A stretch of 64,000 nucleotides of DNA from positions 1 through 64,000 of the forward strand of contig JANSWW010000014.1 in the NCBI GenBank assembly GCA_024743275.1, given 5' to 3'. The notes below the pieces were generated by a model. It was given only the letters and a program-made list of their open reading frames with translations, was not told the origin of the DNA and searched no databases. Below, one piece after another: positions 45,831-54,982 of this stretch (within the stretch, counting starts at the first letter, position 1; every line of letters starts with the position of its first letter). A program made the position numbers and the translations under genes. This DNA comes from Alphaproteobacteria bacterium. GTDB taxonomy: Bacteria > Pseudomonadota > Alphaproteobacteria > JANSWW01.

Positions 45831-46726
45831 GCGCCCGCCGTCCGATCCCCGGCCTCGGTGCGGCGCCATCCACCGACCTGCCGGTGCTGCTGCCCTTCGA
45901 CCGGGGCAAGGGACGCACACCCGACATCTATCTGGCGACGCGTTGGCTCGCCTCGCTGCCCCCGTGGACGCCGTTGCTGATCCTCGCCGTGATGTTGGCG
46001 TGGCCGCTGGTGGCCCATGCCCAGGGACGCTACGCCTATTCCGATGCCTTCGACGCGCTGTTCCGGTGGATGCCCTTTCTGGTGTTCGAGGGCTTTTTCT
46101 TCAACATCCTGATCTCTTTCCTGGCGATGGCCATCGGCACCGTGGCGGGTGCGGCCCTCGGCCTGGCCCAGATCTCCCTCAATCCGATGCTGCGCAGGGC
46201 CGCCTGGTTCATCACCCAGTTGTTCCGGAATTCGCCTTGGCTGGTGCTTCTGTTCATCGTCCTGTTGGCGTTCCCCTTCGAGATCGTGATCGGCGGCGTG
46301 ATCATCCCGATCCCCGACTGGATGAAGGCTGTGTTCGGCCTGTCCCTGCCGATCATGGCGAATATCTCCGAGGTCGTGCGGGGAGCCGTCCAGTCGGTGC
46401 CGACAGCGCAGTGGGAGGCGTCGGAATCGCTCGCCTTCACCCGCCGTCAGACCATGTGGCAGATCATTCTGCCGCAGTGCTTCAAGCGCATGATCCCGCC
46501 GTGGATGAACTGGTACGCGATCCTCACCATGGCGACGCCGCTTTGCTCGCTCCTCGGCGTCGAGGAACTGATCACCCTCTCCCGTCAGGCGATGGAGGGA
46601 GAGGACAACCATCCGGAGCTGCTGGTGCCGTTCTTCGGCTTCGCCCTCGTCATCTTCTTTATGTACTGCTATCCGATCGCCAGGGCGACCATCTGGCTCG
46701 AGCGGAAATACTCAGTAAAGCTGTAG
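45827..46726 (+). CDS. Polar amino acid ABC transporter permease 2
   Basis: The 299-residue permease has a cytoplasmic N-terminal stretch of about 45 residues, then helices with WFITQLFRNSPWLVLLFIVLLAF and the EAA loop PTAQWEASESLAFTRRQTMWQIILPQCFKRM. The start is uncertain: TTG at 45827 gives a 4-base overlap, while GTG at 45791 gives a 40-base overlap; both have weak ribosome sites. It forms a heterodimer with permease 1. Confidence 0.85.
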   Translation: MSARRPIPGLGAAPSTDLPVLLPFDRGKGRTPDIYLATRWLASLPPWTPLLILAVMLAWPLVAHAQGRYAYSDAFDALFRWMPFLVFEGFFFNILISFLAMAIGTVAGAALGLAQISLNPMLRRAAWFITQLFRNSPWLVLLFIVLLAFPFEIVIGGVIIPIPDWMKAVFGLSLPIMANISEVVRGAVQSVPTAQWEASESLAFTRRQTMWQIILPQCFKRMIPPWMNWYAILTMATPLCSLLGVEELITLSRQAMEGEDNHPELLVPFFGFALVIFFMYCYPIARATIWLERKYSVKL

Positions 46727-46736
46727 GAGCTCGGCC

Positions 46737-47492
46737 ATGCCCGATACCGCCTGGACCCCGGATCAGCCCATCGTCTCATTAAAAGACGTCCATAAGTCCT
46801 TCGGTGAGCTTGAGGTCCTCCGGGGCGTCTCGATAGACGTTATGAAAGGGGAGGTGATCTGCATCATCGGGCCGTCGGGATCGGGAAAGTCGACCCTGAT
46901 CCGGTGCATCAACGGTCTGAACGATATTCAAAGCGGCTCGATCACCGTCGAGGGGCTGGAGGTGCACGACCCGAAGCTCGACAAATTGGCGTTGCGCCGC
47001 AAGGTCGGCATGGTCTTTCAGCAGTACAACCTCTTCCCGCATAAGACCGCGCTCGAAAACATCATGATGGCGCCCCTCAAGGTCTTGAAGGAACCGAAGG
47101 AGGAGGTCGCCGCACGGGCCCGCCGGCTGCTGGCGAAGGTCCGGCTCGACGGCAAGGAGGACAGCTATCCCGGCGAGCTGTCCGGCGGTCAGCAGCAGCG
47201 GGTGGCCATCGCCCGCTCCCTCGCCATGAACCCCGATGTCATGCTCTTCGACGAGGTAACGGCCGCCCTCGATCCGGAAACGGTCAAGGAGGTGTTGGTG
47301 ACGATCAAGGAACTCGCCGGGGACGGCATGACCTGCATCCTGGTCACCCATGAGATGGGGTTTGCGCGGGAAATCGCGGATCACATCTATTTCACCGATC
47401 GCGGGGTCATCGTCGAGCACGGCCCGCCCGCGACCTTCTTCAAGGAGGCGAAGGACCCGCGGACCAAGGAATTCCTCAGCCAGATCCTCTGA
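46737..47492 (+). CDS. Polar amino acid ABC transporter ATPase
   Basis: The 251-residue GlnQ/HisP-type ATPase has Walker A GPSGSGKST, Q-loop VFQQYNLFPHKTALENI, signature LSGGQQQRVAIARSL, Walker B VMLFDEVTAALDPE and switch LVTHEMGFA. In Walker B the usual Pro after Glu is Val (DEVTAALD), a common variant in this family. It ends the four-gene operon. Confidence 0.95.
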   Translation: MPDTAWTPDQPIVSLKDVHKSFGELEVLRGVSIDVMKGEVICIIGPSGSGKSTLIRCINGLNDIQSGSITVEGLEVHDPKLDKLALRRKVGMVFQQYNLFPHKTALENIMMAPLKVLKEPKEEVAARARRLLAKVRLDGKEDSYPGELSGGQQQRVAIARSLAMNPDVMLFDEVTAALDPETVKEVLVTIKELAGDGMTCILVTHEMGFAREIADHIYFTDRGVIVEHGPPATFFKEAKDPRTKEFLSQIL

Positions 47493-47640
47493 GCCAGTTC
47501 TTTGGGGTCGGTGAGGCGTTCGGCCGGCGAATCCCGCTTGCGGATCTGCCCTGTCCCGCTTGCGTCGAGGGCGGAGAGCGACAATCTAACGCTTCATGAG
47601 TGGCTGGAACTCATCCCGACATGCGAGAGGCCCATAGTTC

Positions 47641-49068
47641 ATGACCGCGATTCCTTTCGATAACAGCTTCGCGCGCCTGCCGGACCGGTTTTATGCACGG
47701 CTGGCCCCGGAGCCGGTCTCGGCGCCGAGCCTGATCAAGATGAACCATGGCCTCGCCCGTCGGCTCGGATTGGATCCGGCCACCCTTGAGACGCCCGAAA
47801 TGGTCGCGGCCCTCGGCGGGAATCATGTGCCGTCCGGGGCGGAGCCTTTGGCCCAAGCCTATGCCGGGCACCAGTTCGGCGGGTGGAGTCCGCAATTGGG
47901 TGACGGCCGGGCGATCCTGTTGGGCGAGGTGTTGGCACCGGACGGTGCCCGCTTCGACATCCAACTGAAAGGTTCCGGCCAGACGCCGTTTTCCCGCCGT
48001 GGCGACGGCCGGGCGCCGCTTGGGCCGGTCTTGCGCGAATACATCGTCTCCGAAGCCATGGCGGCGCTCGGGGTCCCGACGACGCGCTCCCTGGCGGCGG
48101 TCGCGACCGGTGACAGGGTCTATCGCGAGACCATCGAGCCCGGGGCCGTTCTGACCCGCGTCGCGTCGAGCCATGTCCGGGTCGGGACGTTCCAATTCTT
48201 CGCGGCGCGGGACGATTTAGAGGCCGTGCGGCTTCTCGCCGATCACGTGATCGCTCGGCACTATCCGGAAGCGGCAGGGGAACCGGATCCCATTCTGGCC
48301 TTGCTGAAAGGCGTCATCGCCCGTCAGGCGGCGCTGGTCGCCCGCTGGATGGCGCTGGGGTTCATCCATGGGGTGATGAACACCGACAATACGACCATCA
48401 GCGGCGAGACCATCGACTATGGCCCTTGCGCCTTCATGGACGGTTTCGATCCGATGCGTGTCTTTTCCTCGATTGATCATGGGGGCCGGTATGCCTACGG
48501 CAACCAGCCGCGGATCGCGCAGTGGAACCTGGCCCGTCTCGCCCAGTCGCTGTTGCCCCTGCTGTCGGGGGACGAGGACGCGAGATTGGCCGCCGCCCAA
48601 GGCGCGGTCGACGCCTTCCCGGATCATTTCCAGGCCGCGTGGCTGGCGGAGATGAGGGCCAAACTGGGCATCGAGGGCGCCGAGGAGGGGGATGCCGGAT
48701 TGATCGAAGACCTTCTGTCGATCATGGCGGAGGCCGAGGCGGACTTCACCCTCACCTTCAGAGGGCTTGCGGACGGATCCGCCCGCGACCGGTTCCCCGA
48801 CCCCAGGCGCTTCGATAAATGGGCGCAGGCCTGGCGGGAACGCGGCGGTAGGGAGACCGATGCGCTGACCCGGGTCAATCCGGCGTACATCCCCCGCAAT
48901 CATCTGGTCGAGGCCGCGATCGCGTCCGGCCTCAACGGGAACTTCGACCCCTTCGAAGAGCTGCTGGCTGTCCTGTCGGACCCCTTCACCGACCGGCCGG
49001 AGCATGCGGCCTACACCCAACCGCCGAAGCCCGAGGAGCGCGTGTACCAGACTTTCTGCGGGACGTGA
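47641..49068 (+). CDS. selO: Protein adenylyltransferase SelO (YdiU)
   Basis: The 475-residue pseudokinase transfers AMP to proteins under oxidative stress. Family blocks are [95 protein letters not shown] and the C-terminal YQTFCGT with the cysteine that replaces selenocysteine. Length matches bacterial SelO. It is a single gene. Confidence 0.97.
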   Translation: MTAIPFDNSFARLPDRFYARLAPEPVSAPSLIKMNHGLARRLGLDPATLETPEMVAALGGNHVPSGAEPLAQAYAGHQFGGWSPQLGDGRAILLGEVLAPDGARFDIQLKGSGQTPFSRRGDGRAPLGPVLREYIVSEAMAALGVPTTRSLAAVATGDRVYRETIEPGAVLTRVASSHVRVGTFQFFAARDDLEAVRLLADHVIARHYPEAAGEPDPILALLKGVIARQAALVARWMALGFIHGVMNTDNTTISGETIDYGPCAFMDGFDPMRVFSSIDHGGRYAYGNQPRIAQWNLARLAQSLLPLLSGDEDARLAAAQGAVDAFPDHFQAAWLAEMRAKLGIEGAEEGDAGLIEDLLSIMAEAEADFTLTFRGLADGSARDRFPDPRRFDKWAQAWRERGGRETDALTRVNPAYIPRNHLVEAAIASGLNGNFDPFEELLAVLSDPFTDRPEHAAYTQPPKPEERVYQTFCGT

Positions 49069-49157
49069 GCCGTCCTGGCTTAACGAAACGGCAAGACTTT
49101 TCCGATTATACCCATATATTCAATAAGGTTATGGGGCGGGTATAGGAGGAGACGCCG

Positions 49158-49580
49158 ATGTTGTTTCGCTATGTCTATAGTGCGGATTCCGACCCGGATC
49201 TAACCGACTCCGATGTTCGACACCTGGTCCAGGTCAGCCAGAGGAACAACGCGCTCTACGGCATCACGGGGGTCCTGATATGGACCGGGTCGTCGTTCGT
49301 CCAGGTGCTGGAAGGGACGCGGAGCGCCGTCAAGAACACTCTGGTTCGGATTGGGGCGGACCCGAGACATCTCGGTATCCACGAAATCTCGTCCCAATGG
49401 GTGGAGCGGCGCATCTTCCCGGCCTGGAGCATGCAGGGCGTTTTTGACCTGCGTGGCGTTTCGGCGGAATTGTTGGTGGAGAGCCTGAGCGACGGCGCGG
49501 ACGAAGCCCCCGAACTCGTGCTCAATCTTGCCCGGACCGAGGGGGCTGACGGGTATCTGTCCGGCAGCATGATTTCCTAA
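49158..49580 (+). CDS. Short BLUF-domain blue-light photoreceptor
   Basis: The 140-residue protein is almost only a BLUF domain. Flavin-site residues are visible: Tyr7 (RYVYS), Asn31 (QRNNALYGITGVL) and Gln49 (SFVQVLEGT), with a Trp-Met pair in FPAWSMQG. BLUF proteins bind FAD and change hydrogen bonding in blue light. No output domain is fused, so it would act through a partner. GGAG precedes the ATG. Confidence 0.9.
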   Translation: MLFRYVYSADSDPDLTDSDVRHLVQVSQRNNALYGITGVLIWTGSSFVQVLEGTRSAVKNTLVRIGADPRHLGIHEISSQWVERRIFPAWSMQGVFDLRGVSAELLVESLSDGADEAPELVLNLARTEGADGYLSGSMIS

Positions 49581-49680
49581 CCGGCGCACCAACGGTCTTG
49601 GCGATGCGCGCTTTGGTCACGCGTTTGCCGAGGACATGCGTGTCGGGCGACTTTTCGATCTTTCGCCCGGCCCGCATCCC

Positions 49681-50085
49681 TCAATCGCCGATGCCGCCGA
49701 TCCGAACGGTCGATTTGGCCCCTTTGCCGGCGGCCACATTGGTGGAGCTTTCGACGATCGTCGTCTGCTTGACGTCTCCGCCGATCCTGGCGTTCCGGAT
49801 ATCGCCGATCGAGGTCGTCGCGTTGGCCCCCCGGCCGGACGCGATGTTCGCGCTGTTGCCGACGATGGTGGTTTGATCGACATCGCCGCCGATCACGGCA
49901 CCTCCGCCGATCGTGCCGATGGTGGTTGTCGCGTTGGCGCCGCGACCGAGAGCGAAGTTGGCGTTCTGATCGACAACCGTCGTCTGGTTGACACCGCCAC
50001 CGATCTGGACGCCGCCGGACTGCTGCGCCGCCGCGGGCGTCACCGCCACGACGACGCTGAAAACAGCCACCAGGAAAATTCTCAT
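49681..50085 (-). CDS. Secreted protein with three 36-37-residue repeats
   Basis: The 134-residue product has a signal peptide (MRIFLVAVFSVVVAVTPAAA) and three repeats starting near residues 30, 66 and 102. Each has the pattern GGxVxQTTxVxxxxNxAxGxGAxxTxxIGxI. Regular Gln, Asn, Thr and Gly positions suggest a beta-solenoid or amyloid-like fold such as curlin, but the spacing is longer than curlin repeats. The ATG at 50085 is chosen for the signal peptide. No partner gene is adjacent. Confidence 0.75.
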   Translation of the reverse strand: MRIFLVAVFSVVVAVTPAAAQQSGGVQIGGGVNQTTVVDQNANFALGRGANATTTIGTIGGGAVIGGDVDQTTIVGNSANIASGRGANATTSIGDIRNARIGGDVKQTTIVESSTNVAAGKGAKSTVRIGGIGD

Positions 50086-50198
50086 AACCGGTCTCTCAAT
50101 TCCCAAGGTCACCGACCCGAAGAAATCAGTATCGCACAGAATGCCCGCCAGGGGCAGTTTCGGTTGCCGCGGGGCCGGGACCCGGCCGGATATGGCCT

Positions 50199-51023
50199 TC
50201 AGATGATGGCGTGGCGGACCTTCGCGGAAACCCACTCGCTCAGGATCACGGTCGCCAGGATCACCAGCAGGATCAGGGAGACCTGGGTCCAGGCGAGACT
50301 GGAGATCGAGGAGTCGAGCTGCAGACCGATGCCCCCGGCCCCGACCAGGCCCAGCACGGTGGATTCCCGGATATTGATATCCCAGCGGAACACGGAAATC
50401 CCGGCGAAGGCCGGCATGATCTGGGGGGCGATCCCGAAGGTCAGCTTCTGCGCCCCGGTGGCCCCGGTCGCTTCGATGGCCTCGACCTGTTTGACGTCGA
50501 TTTCCTCGATGGCCTCATAGAGCAGTTTGGCGCAGAACCCGATCGAGCGCAGGGCGATCGCGATGACCCCGGCGAGCATGCCCGGGCCGATGATCGCCAC
50601 CAGCATCAGGGCCCAGATCAGGGAATTGATCGACCGGGACGAGACGATGACGAAGAGGGCGACCGCACGGACGGTTTTATGGGGTGTGGTGTTGCTGGCC
50701 GCGAGGAACGCCACCGGGACGGCCATGATCAGGGCGAGCAGCGTTCCGAGGGTGGCGATATTGATGGTGTCCCAGACCGGCCTCCAGAGTTCGTCCATAT
50801 AGGACCAGCGCGGCGGAACCATGCGGCTGGCGAGGTCGCCCGCCTGCGTGCCGGCGTCCAGCACGAAGAACCAGATCGTGTTGTCGGAGATCAGTTTGAA
50901 GCAATAGACGACGATGGCGACGGCGATCAGCCAGCCGAACCACATCGCCAGTTGCTGGGATGTGGTGCGCCGGCGCCATTCAGGCCCGTCCGAGGTTTGG
51001 AAGACCGCCATTATTGGACCCAC
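50199..51023 (-). CDS. phnE: Phosphonate-type ABC transporter permease 2
   Basis: The 274-residue PhnE-type permease has about six helices and the cytoplasmic loop LLYEAIEEIDVKQVEAIEATGATGAQKLTFGIAPQIMPAF. FRWDINIRESTVLGLVGAGGIG is the family hallmark. It is the last gene of the operon and overlaps permease 1 by 13 bases. Phosphonate, phosphite or a phosphate ester could be the substrate. Confidence 0.9.
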   Translation of the reverse strand: MGPIMAVFQTSDGPEWRRRTTSQQLAMWFGWLIAVAIVVYCFKLISDNTIWFFVLDAGTQAGDLASRMVPPRWSYMDELWRPVWDTINIATLGTLLALIMAVPVAFLAASNTTPHKTVRAVALFVIVSSRSINSLIWALMLVAIIGPGMLAGVIAIALRSIGFCAKLLYEAIEEIDVKQVEAIEATGATGAQKLTFGIAPQIMPAFAGISVFRWDINIRESTVLGLVGAGGIGLQLDSSISSLAWTQVSLILLVILATVILSEWVSAKVRHAII

Positions 51024-51832
51024 TTCCTGAGATAGCCGGAGGCGTATTCCAGCACCATGACGATGGCGATGATGATCAGCAGGATCGCCGCCGCCGAGTC
51101 GAACTCATATCGGTCGAAGGCGGTGAGCAGGGTGGCGCCGATGCCGCCGCCGCCAACGATGCCGACCACGGCCGATTCCCGGAAATTGATGTCGAGACGA
51201 TAGACCGCCAGCCCGATCATCCGCGGCATCACCTGAGGCTGGATCGCGTAGTTGACCCACTGGAACCAACTGGCGCCCGTCGCGCGGATCGCTTCGGCCT
51301 GGGTGGGGTCCATGGCCTCGATGTCCTCGGCCAGCAGCTTCGCGTAGAAGCCGATCGTGGCGATCGACAGCGCGACGAAGCCCGCGAAGGGACCGAAACC
51401 GAAAAGCTTGACGGCGAAGATCGCCAGGATGACTTCCGGGAAGGTCCGGGAGATGGCGATGACGCTCCGGCAGAACAGATAGACCGGCCGGGGGGCCAGA
51501 TTCCGGGCGGCGCCGAGGCCGAAGGGGATCGACAGCGCGATCCCGGCGACCGTCGCGATCACGGTCATCCAGATGCTCTCCAGGATGCCGTCGACGATGG
51601 AATCCCAACGGGTCACGAAATCCGGCGGGAAGAACGCGGCGATGAAGCGGGTGCCGCGCGGGATGCCTTCGGCGACCCGCTCCCAGTTTACCTCGAGCGT
51701 GCCGAGCGCGAGGGCCAAATAGATCGCCGCCCCGAACCACAGCGCCCAGCGCAGGCGGGGATTCTGGATGAGCGGTGGTTTCTTCCAACTCGTGGGATAG
51801 GCGGTGGGGCTTTCTTGCATGGCCGCCGTCAA
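51011..51832 (-). CDS. phnE: Phosphonate-type ABC transporter permease 1
   Basis: The 273-residue permease has the loop [40 protein letters not shown] and [23 protein letters not shown], as in PhnE. It starts within the phnC stop codon (ATGA) and is paired with the second permease, so the channel is a heterodimer. Confidence 0.9.
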   Translation of the reverse strand: MTAAMQESPTAYPTSWKKPPLIQNPRLRWALWFGAAIYLALALGTLEVNWERVAEGIPRGTRFIAAFFPPDFVTRWDSIVDGILESIWMTVIATVAGIALSIPFGLGAARNLAPRPVYLFCRSVIAISRTFPEVILAIFAVKLFGFGPFAGFVALSIATIGFYAKLLAEDIEAMDPTQAEAIRATGASWFQWVNYAIQPQVMPRMIGLAVYRLDINFRESAVVGIVGGGGIGATLLTAFDRYEFDSAAAILLIIIAIVMVLEYASGYLRKWVQ

Positions 51833-52692
51833 TCCCCCGCCCTGGCGGCGGTTTCCTCGAAGCTCTCGCCCTTGTGGATGTGAATCTCGCCGTCCTCGGA
51901 CTCGTCGCTTCCAGGCGCCTCGTCGTCCTCGGCGACCTCGATCGTGGCCTCCCAGTCCTCCTCGCCATAGATCTCCGTCAGGACATCCGGGGTGAGATTG
52001 TTCGGCGGGCCGTCATAGACGATCTCGCCCAGCCGCAAACCGACGATCCGTTTGGCGAACATCTGCGCCAGCATGACGTCGTGAATGTTGATGATCGCCG
52101 CGAGCCCCCGCTCTTCGCAGAGTTCACAGATCAGCCGCATGATCTGCCGCGACGTTTTCGGGTCCAGGCTCGCCGTCGGCTCGTCGACAAGCAGCAGGTC
52201 CGGGTTCTGGATCAGCGCCCGGGCGATCCCGACACGCTGGCGCTGACCGCCGGACAACTCGTCGGCGCGCTTGTCGGCCATATGCATCAGCCCGACCCGG
52301 TCCAGGAGCCGGAAGGCCTCGCGGACATCGTCGCGTGGGAACCTGCGGAACCAACTGGACCAGAAACCGACATAGCCCAGCCGCCCCGACAGAACGTTCT
52401 CCATCACCGTCAGTCGTTCGACGAGCGCGTATTCCTGGAAGATCATCCCCATATGGCGGCGGGCGCGGCGCAGGCCGCCGGGGCTCAGGGTGGTCAGTTC
52501 CTTGCCGTCCAGGGTGATCGACCCGGATGTCGGTTCCACGAGCCGGTTGATGCAGCGAATGAGGGTGGATTTGCCGGCGCCGGACGGTCCGATCAGGGCC
52601 AGGACCTGTCCGTTCGGCACGTCGAGGTCGACCTTTTTGAGGGCCTCGTCACCCGTCGCGTAACGTTTATAGAGTTGCTTGAGTTTCAACAT
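51829..52692 (-). CDS. phnC: Phosphonate-type ABC transporter ATPase
   Basis: The 287-residue PhnC has Walker [10 protein letters not shown], signature [15 protein letters not shown], Walker [15 protein letters not shown] and VRLA-type motifs, with the PhnC feature [29 protein letters not shown]. It carries an acidic C-terminal extension of about 40 residues ([20 protein letters not shown]) not usual in the family. A 15-bp hairpin separates it from phnD. Confidence 0.93.
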   Translation of the reverse strand: MLKLKQLYKRYATGDEALKKVDLDVPNGQVLALIGPSGAGKSTLIRCINRLVEPTSGSITLDGKELTTLSPGGLRRARRHMGMIFQEYALVERLTVMENVLSGRLGYVGFWSSWFRRFPRDDVREAFRLLDRVGLMHMADKRADELSGGQRQRVGIARALIQNPDLLLVDEPTASLDPKTSRQIMRLICELCEERGLAAIINIHDVMLAQMFAKRIVGLRLGEIVYDGPPNNLTPDVLTEIYGEEDWEATIEVAEDDEAPGSDESEDGEIHIHKGESFEETAARAGD

Positions 52693-52727
52693 GCCGATGG
52701 TTCCGTGGACCTGACCCGAAGACGGAA

Positions 52728-52761
52728 CGCGGCCCGTCGCGCGGGGGCGCGACGGGCCGCG
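52728..52761 (-). other. 15-bp perfect hairpin between phnD and phnC
   Basis: CGCGGCCCGTCGCGC (52728-52742) pairs perfectly with GCGCGACGGGCCGCG (52747-52761) across GGGG. No T-run follows on the minus strand, so it is more likely an mRNA-protecting stem after phnD than a full terminator. Confidence 0.75.
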
Positions 52762-52780
52762 AAACCGAACAAAGACGTGA

Positions 52781-53767
52781 CTATTTGCAGTCGTAGGAGA
52801 CGCCGTTCGCCGCGTCGATCTGGCGGATCACCGCCCAATCGCTTTTGTGATGAATCCCGATGAAGCGGGCTTCGTTCTTGAACTCCTGCTGCAGATCGGA
52901 GCCTTCCCAATCGAAGGTGAAGAACGCCTGCTTGATGTTCGCCACGACCTCCGGGTGGAGGTTGTGGGCATGGCCGTAGCCGGTGGTCGGGAACGTCTGC
53001 GACTTGTAGATCGACTTGATCTGGCTCGGGTCAACGGCACCACGCGCGATCATCCGCTTCATCACCGAGTTGGCGACGGCGGCGGCCTCGTAGTCGTTAT
53101 TCGCGACGCCGAGGATCGAATTATCGTGCTTGCCCGAGAACGTGGTCTCGAAGTCCTCGTCCGCGACCAGGCCGAAGTTGCTCTTCAGGATCGCCGACGG
53201 TGCCTTGAAGCCGGAATTGGAGGTCGGCGACGTGAAGGCCAGGGTCTTGCCGGCGAGGTCCGCCGGCGCGCCCAGCGGGCTATCGGCCGGAACGATGATT
53301 TCCATCTCGTAGCCGAACGAGCCGTCGGCGCCCGCCATCATCGCGAACGGCACGAAGCCGGCGCAGGACACGGCGACCGGGTTGCCGCCGGTGTTGACTC
53401 CGGCGATGTGGAGACGGCCGGAGCGCATCGCCTCATACTGCGCGGCGTAGGACTGCACCGGGAAGAACACGACGTCTTTGCCGGTGACCTCGGACATATG
53501 CTGGATGAAGCCGTCCCACACCTTGGCATAGACGGCGGGGTCTTCGACCGGGGTGTAGGAGAAGATGATGGTGTCGGGGTTCACCCAGTCCGCCGGATCG
53601 GTCGGCAGGTCGGCGACCAGATCGTAGTTGCGGTCGCAATAACGCTGATCGAGCGTGCCGCGATGGCAGTCTTCGGCGGCAAGCGCCGGCGTCGGCGTGA
53701 GCGCCGCGGTCGATACCGCGACAGCGAAAACAGCGGCGGCACACAGGGCGCCGATTACGGATTTCAT
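52781..53767 (-). CDS. phnD: Phosphonate-type ABC transporter binding protein
   Basis: The 328-residue protein has a signal peptide ([20 protein letters not shown], cleaved after PALA) and the PhnD fold: [61 protein letters not shown], then [17 protein letters not shown], the ligand loop. Cysteines near both ends of the mature part could pair. It is the first gene of phnDCEE and is divergent from the HAD gene. Confidence 0.9.
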   Translation of the reverse strand: MKSVIGALCAAAVFAVAVSTAALTPTPALAAEDCHRGTLDQRYCDRNYDLVADLPTDPADWVNPDTIIFSYTPVEDPAVYAKVWDGFIQHMSEVTGKDVVFFPVQSYAAQYEAMRSGRLHIAGVNTGGNPVAVSCAGFVPFAMMAGADGSFGYEMEIIVPADSPLGAPADLAGKTLAFTSPTSNSGFKAPSAILKSNFGLVADEDFETTFSGKHDNSILGVANNDYEAAAVANSVMKRMIARGAVDPSQIKSIYKSQTFPTTGYGHAHNLHPEVVANIKQAFFTFDWEGSDLQQEFKNEARFIGIHHKSDWAVIRQIDAANGVSYDCK

Positions 53768-53899
53768 GTCCCATCTCCCAAGTTGTCATTTCGTAGTATT
53801 AGAAAATCGGCGAATATTTTCAATCGCCTAAGGGCCGCGAATATGCCGAGTCGGGGGCTGTGAATCCACTGTAAAACCCAGTAAAAGGGCGCCGGAAAT

Positions 53900-54841
53900 A
53901 TGAAGATTTTGCTACAAGACTTGGCGAATGTGAACGGAATGAACAAAAATGCAACCTGGGCTTTTCGGCGTTACGAGGAGATTCGGACGCGTTTACCGAG
54001 GGGCGCGCGCTTTCCCGCGGCCCCGGTCAATGTCCCGCACTTGGGCGCTCTGACCGACGACTTCGAGGCCTTCGTGTTCGATAGCTTCGGGGTGTTGAAT
54101 GTTGGTGGGCAAGCGATCCCGGGGGCGGCCGACCGGTTGGCGGCGCTCCGGACCGCCGGCAAGCAAATCGTTGTTTTGACCAATGCGGCGACGACTCCGC
54201 TCCGCGACAACGTGGCGAAGTACCGGGGGCTCGGTTTCGATTTCGCCGCCTCTGAGATCGTCTCCAGCCGCGCGGTGTTGGCCGACGCGTTGCGCGAGAC
54301 GGATCCCGATTGGACCTGGGCGGTGGCGGCCAATGCGGATGCGGATGTGGATGAGTTGCCCGTCCGCACCGTGCCGATGTCCGGCGACGGGGAGTGGATG
54401 GAGGCGGACGGTTTCATTCTTCTCAGCAGCGGCGGCTGGAGCAACGCGGTGATGGACGCAGTGACCCAGGCTTTGGCCGCCCGGCCCAGGCCGGTCTGGG
54501 TCGGGAACCCGGATCTGGTCGCTCCGTTCGAGGGCGGGTTTTATGAACAGCCGGGGTCCTTCGCCCATGATCTGGCCGATCGGCTGGGGATCGAGCCGGT
54601 ATTCTTCGGCAAGCCCTTCGGCAATGCGTTCGACATGGTCCACCGCCTTCTGCCGGCGGGGTGCGATCCGGGGCAAGTCCTGATGCTCGGCGATACGCTG
54701 CATACCGATATCCTCGGCGGGGCGGCGGCCGGGTTCAAAACCGGTCTGGTGACCGATCACGGGGTCATGAAAACGCTCGACGTCGATGCCTGTTGCGCCG
54801 CGTCCGGCATCGTTCCGGATTACATTCTGCCCGCCATCTGA
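53900..54841 (+). CDS. HAD-superfamily class IIA hydrolase
   Basis: The 313-residue protein (or 300 from the ATG at 53939) has HAD motifs: FEAFVFDSFGVLNVGGQAIPGA, in which the usual DxDG reads FDSFG, then VVLTNAATTP (motif II), GKPFGNAFDM (motif III Lys) and MLGDTLHTDILGGAAAGFKTGLV (motif IV). It resembles NagD-like phosphatases and the TIGR01459-type subgroup. Asp to Ser at the second motif I position departs from the canonical DxD. It diverges from phnD. Confidence 0.8.
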   Translation: MKILLQDLANVNGMNKNATWAFRRYEEIRTRLPRGARFPAAPVNVPHLGALTDDFEAFVFDSFGVLNVGGQAIPGAADRLAALRTAGKQIVVLTNAATTPLRDNVAKYRGLGFDFAASEIVSSRAVLADALRETDPDWTWAVAANADADVDELPVRTVPMSGDGEWMEADGFILLSSGGWSNAVMDAVTQALAARPRPVWVGNPDLVAPFEGGFYEQPGSFAHDLADRLGIEPVFFGKPFGNAFDMVHRLLPAGCDPGQVLMLGDTLHTDILGGAAAGFKTGLVTDHGVMKTLDVDACCAASGIVPDYILPAI

Positions 54842-54982
54842 CGCCACTGGCGCGGCCCTGGAACCGGTCGGCCCGTGCTCGCACTTGTCTCTCCCACCGT
54901 TCCGGGCAAGATGATGGCCCGGCGGGAAAACACCGATACCCCGCCGCCAAATCGCAGGAGGGGCGGGGATGAGTTGGCGGGC

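Noticed and set aside
53768..53899. Pho box upstream of phnD
   Set aside because: A single TTGTCAT near 53784 lacks a second half-site at the proper 11-base spacing.
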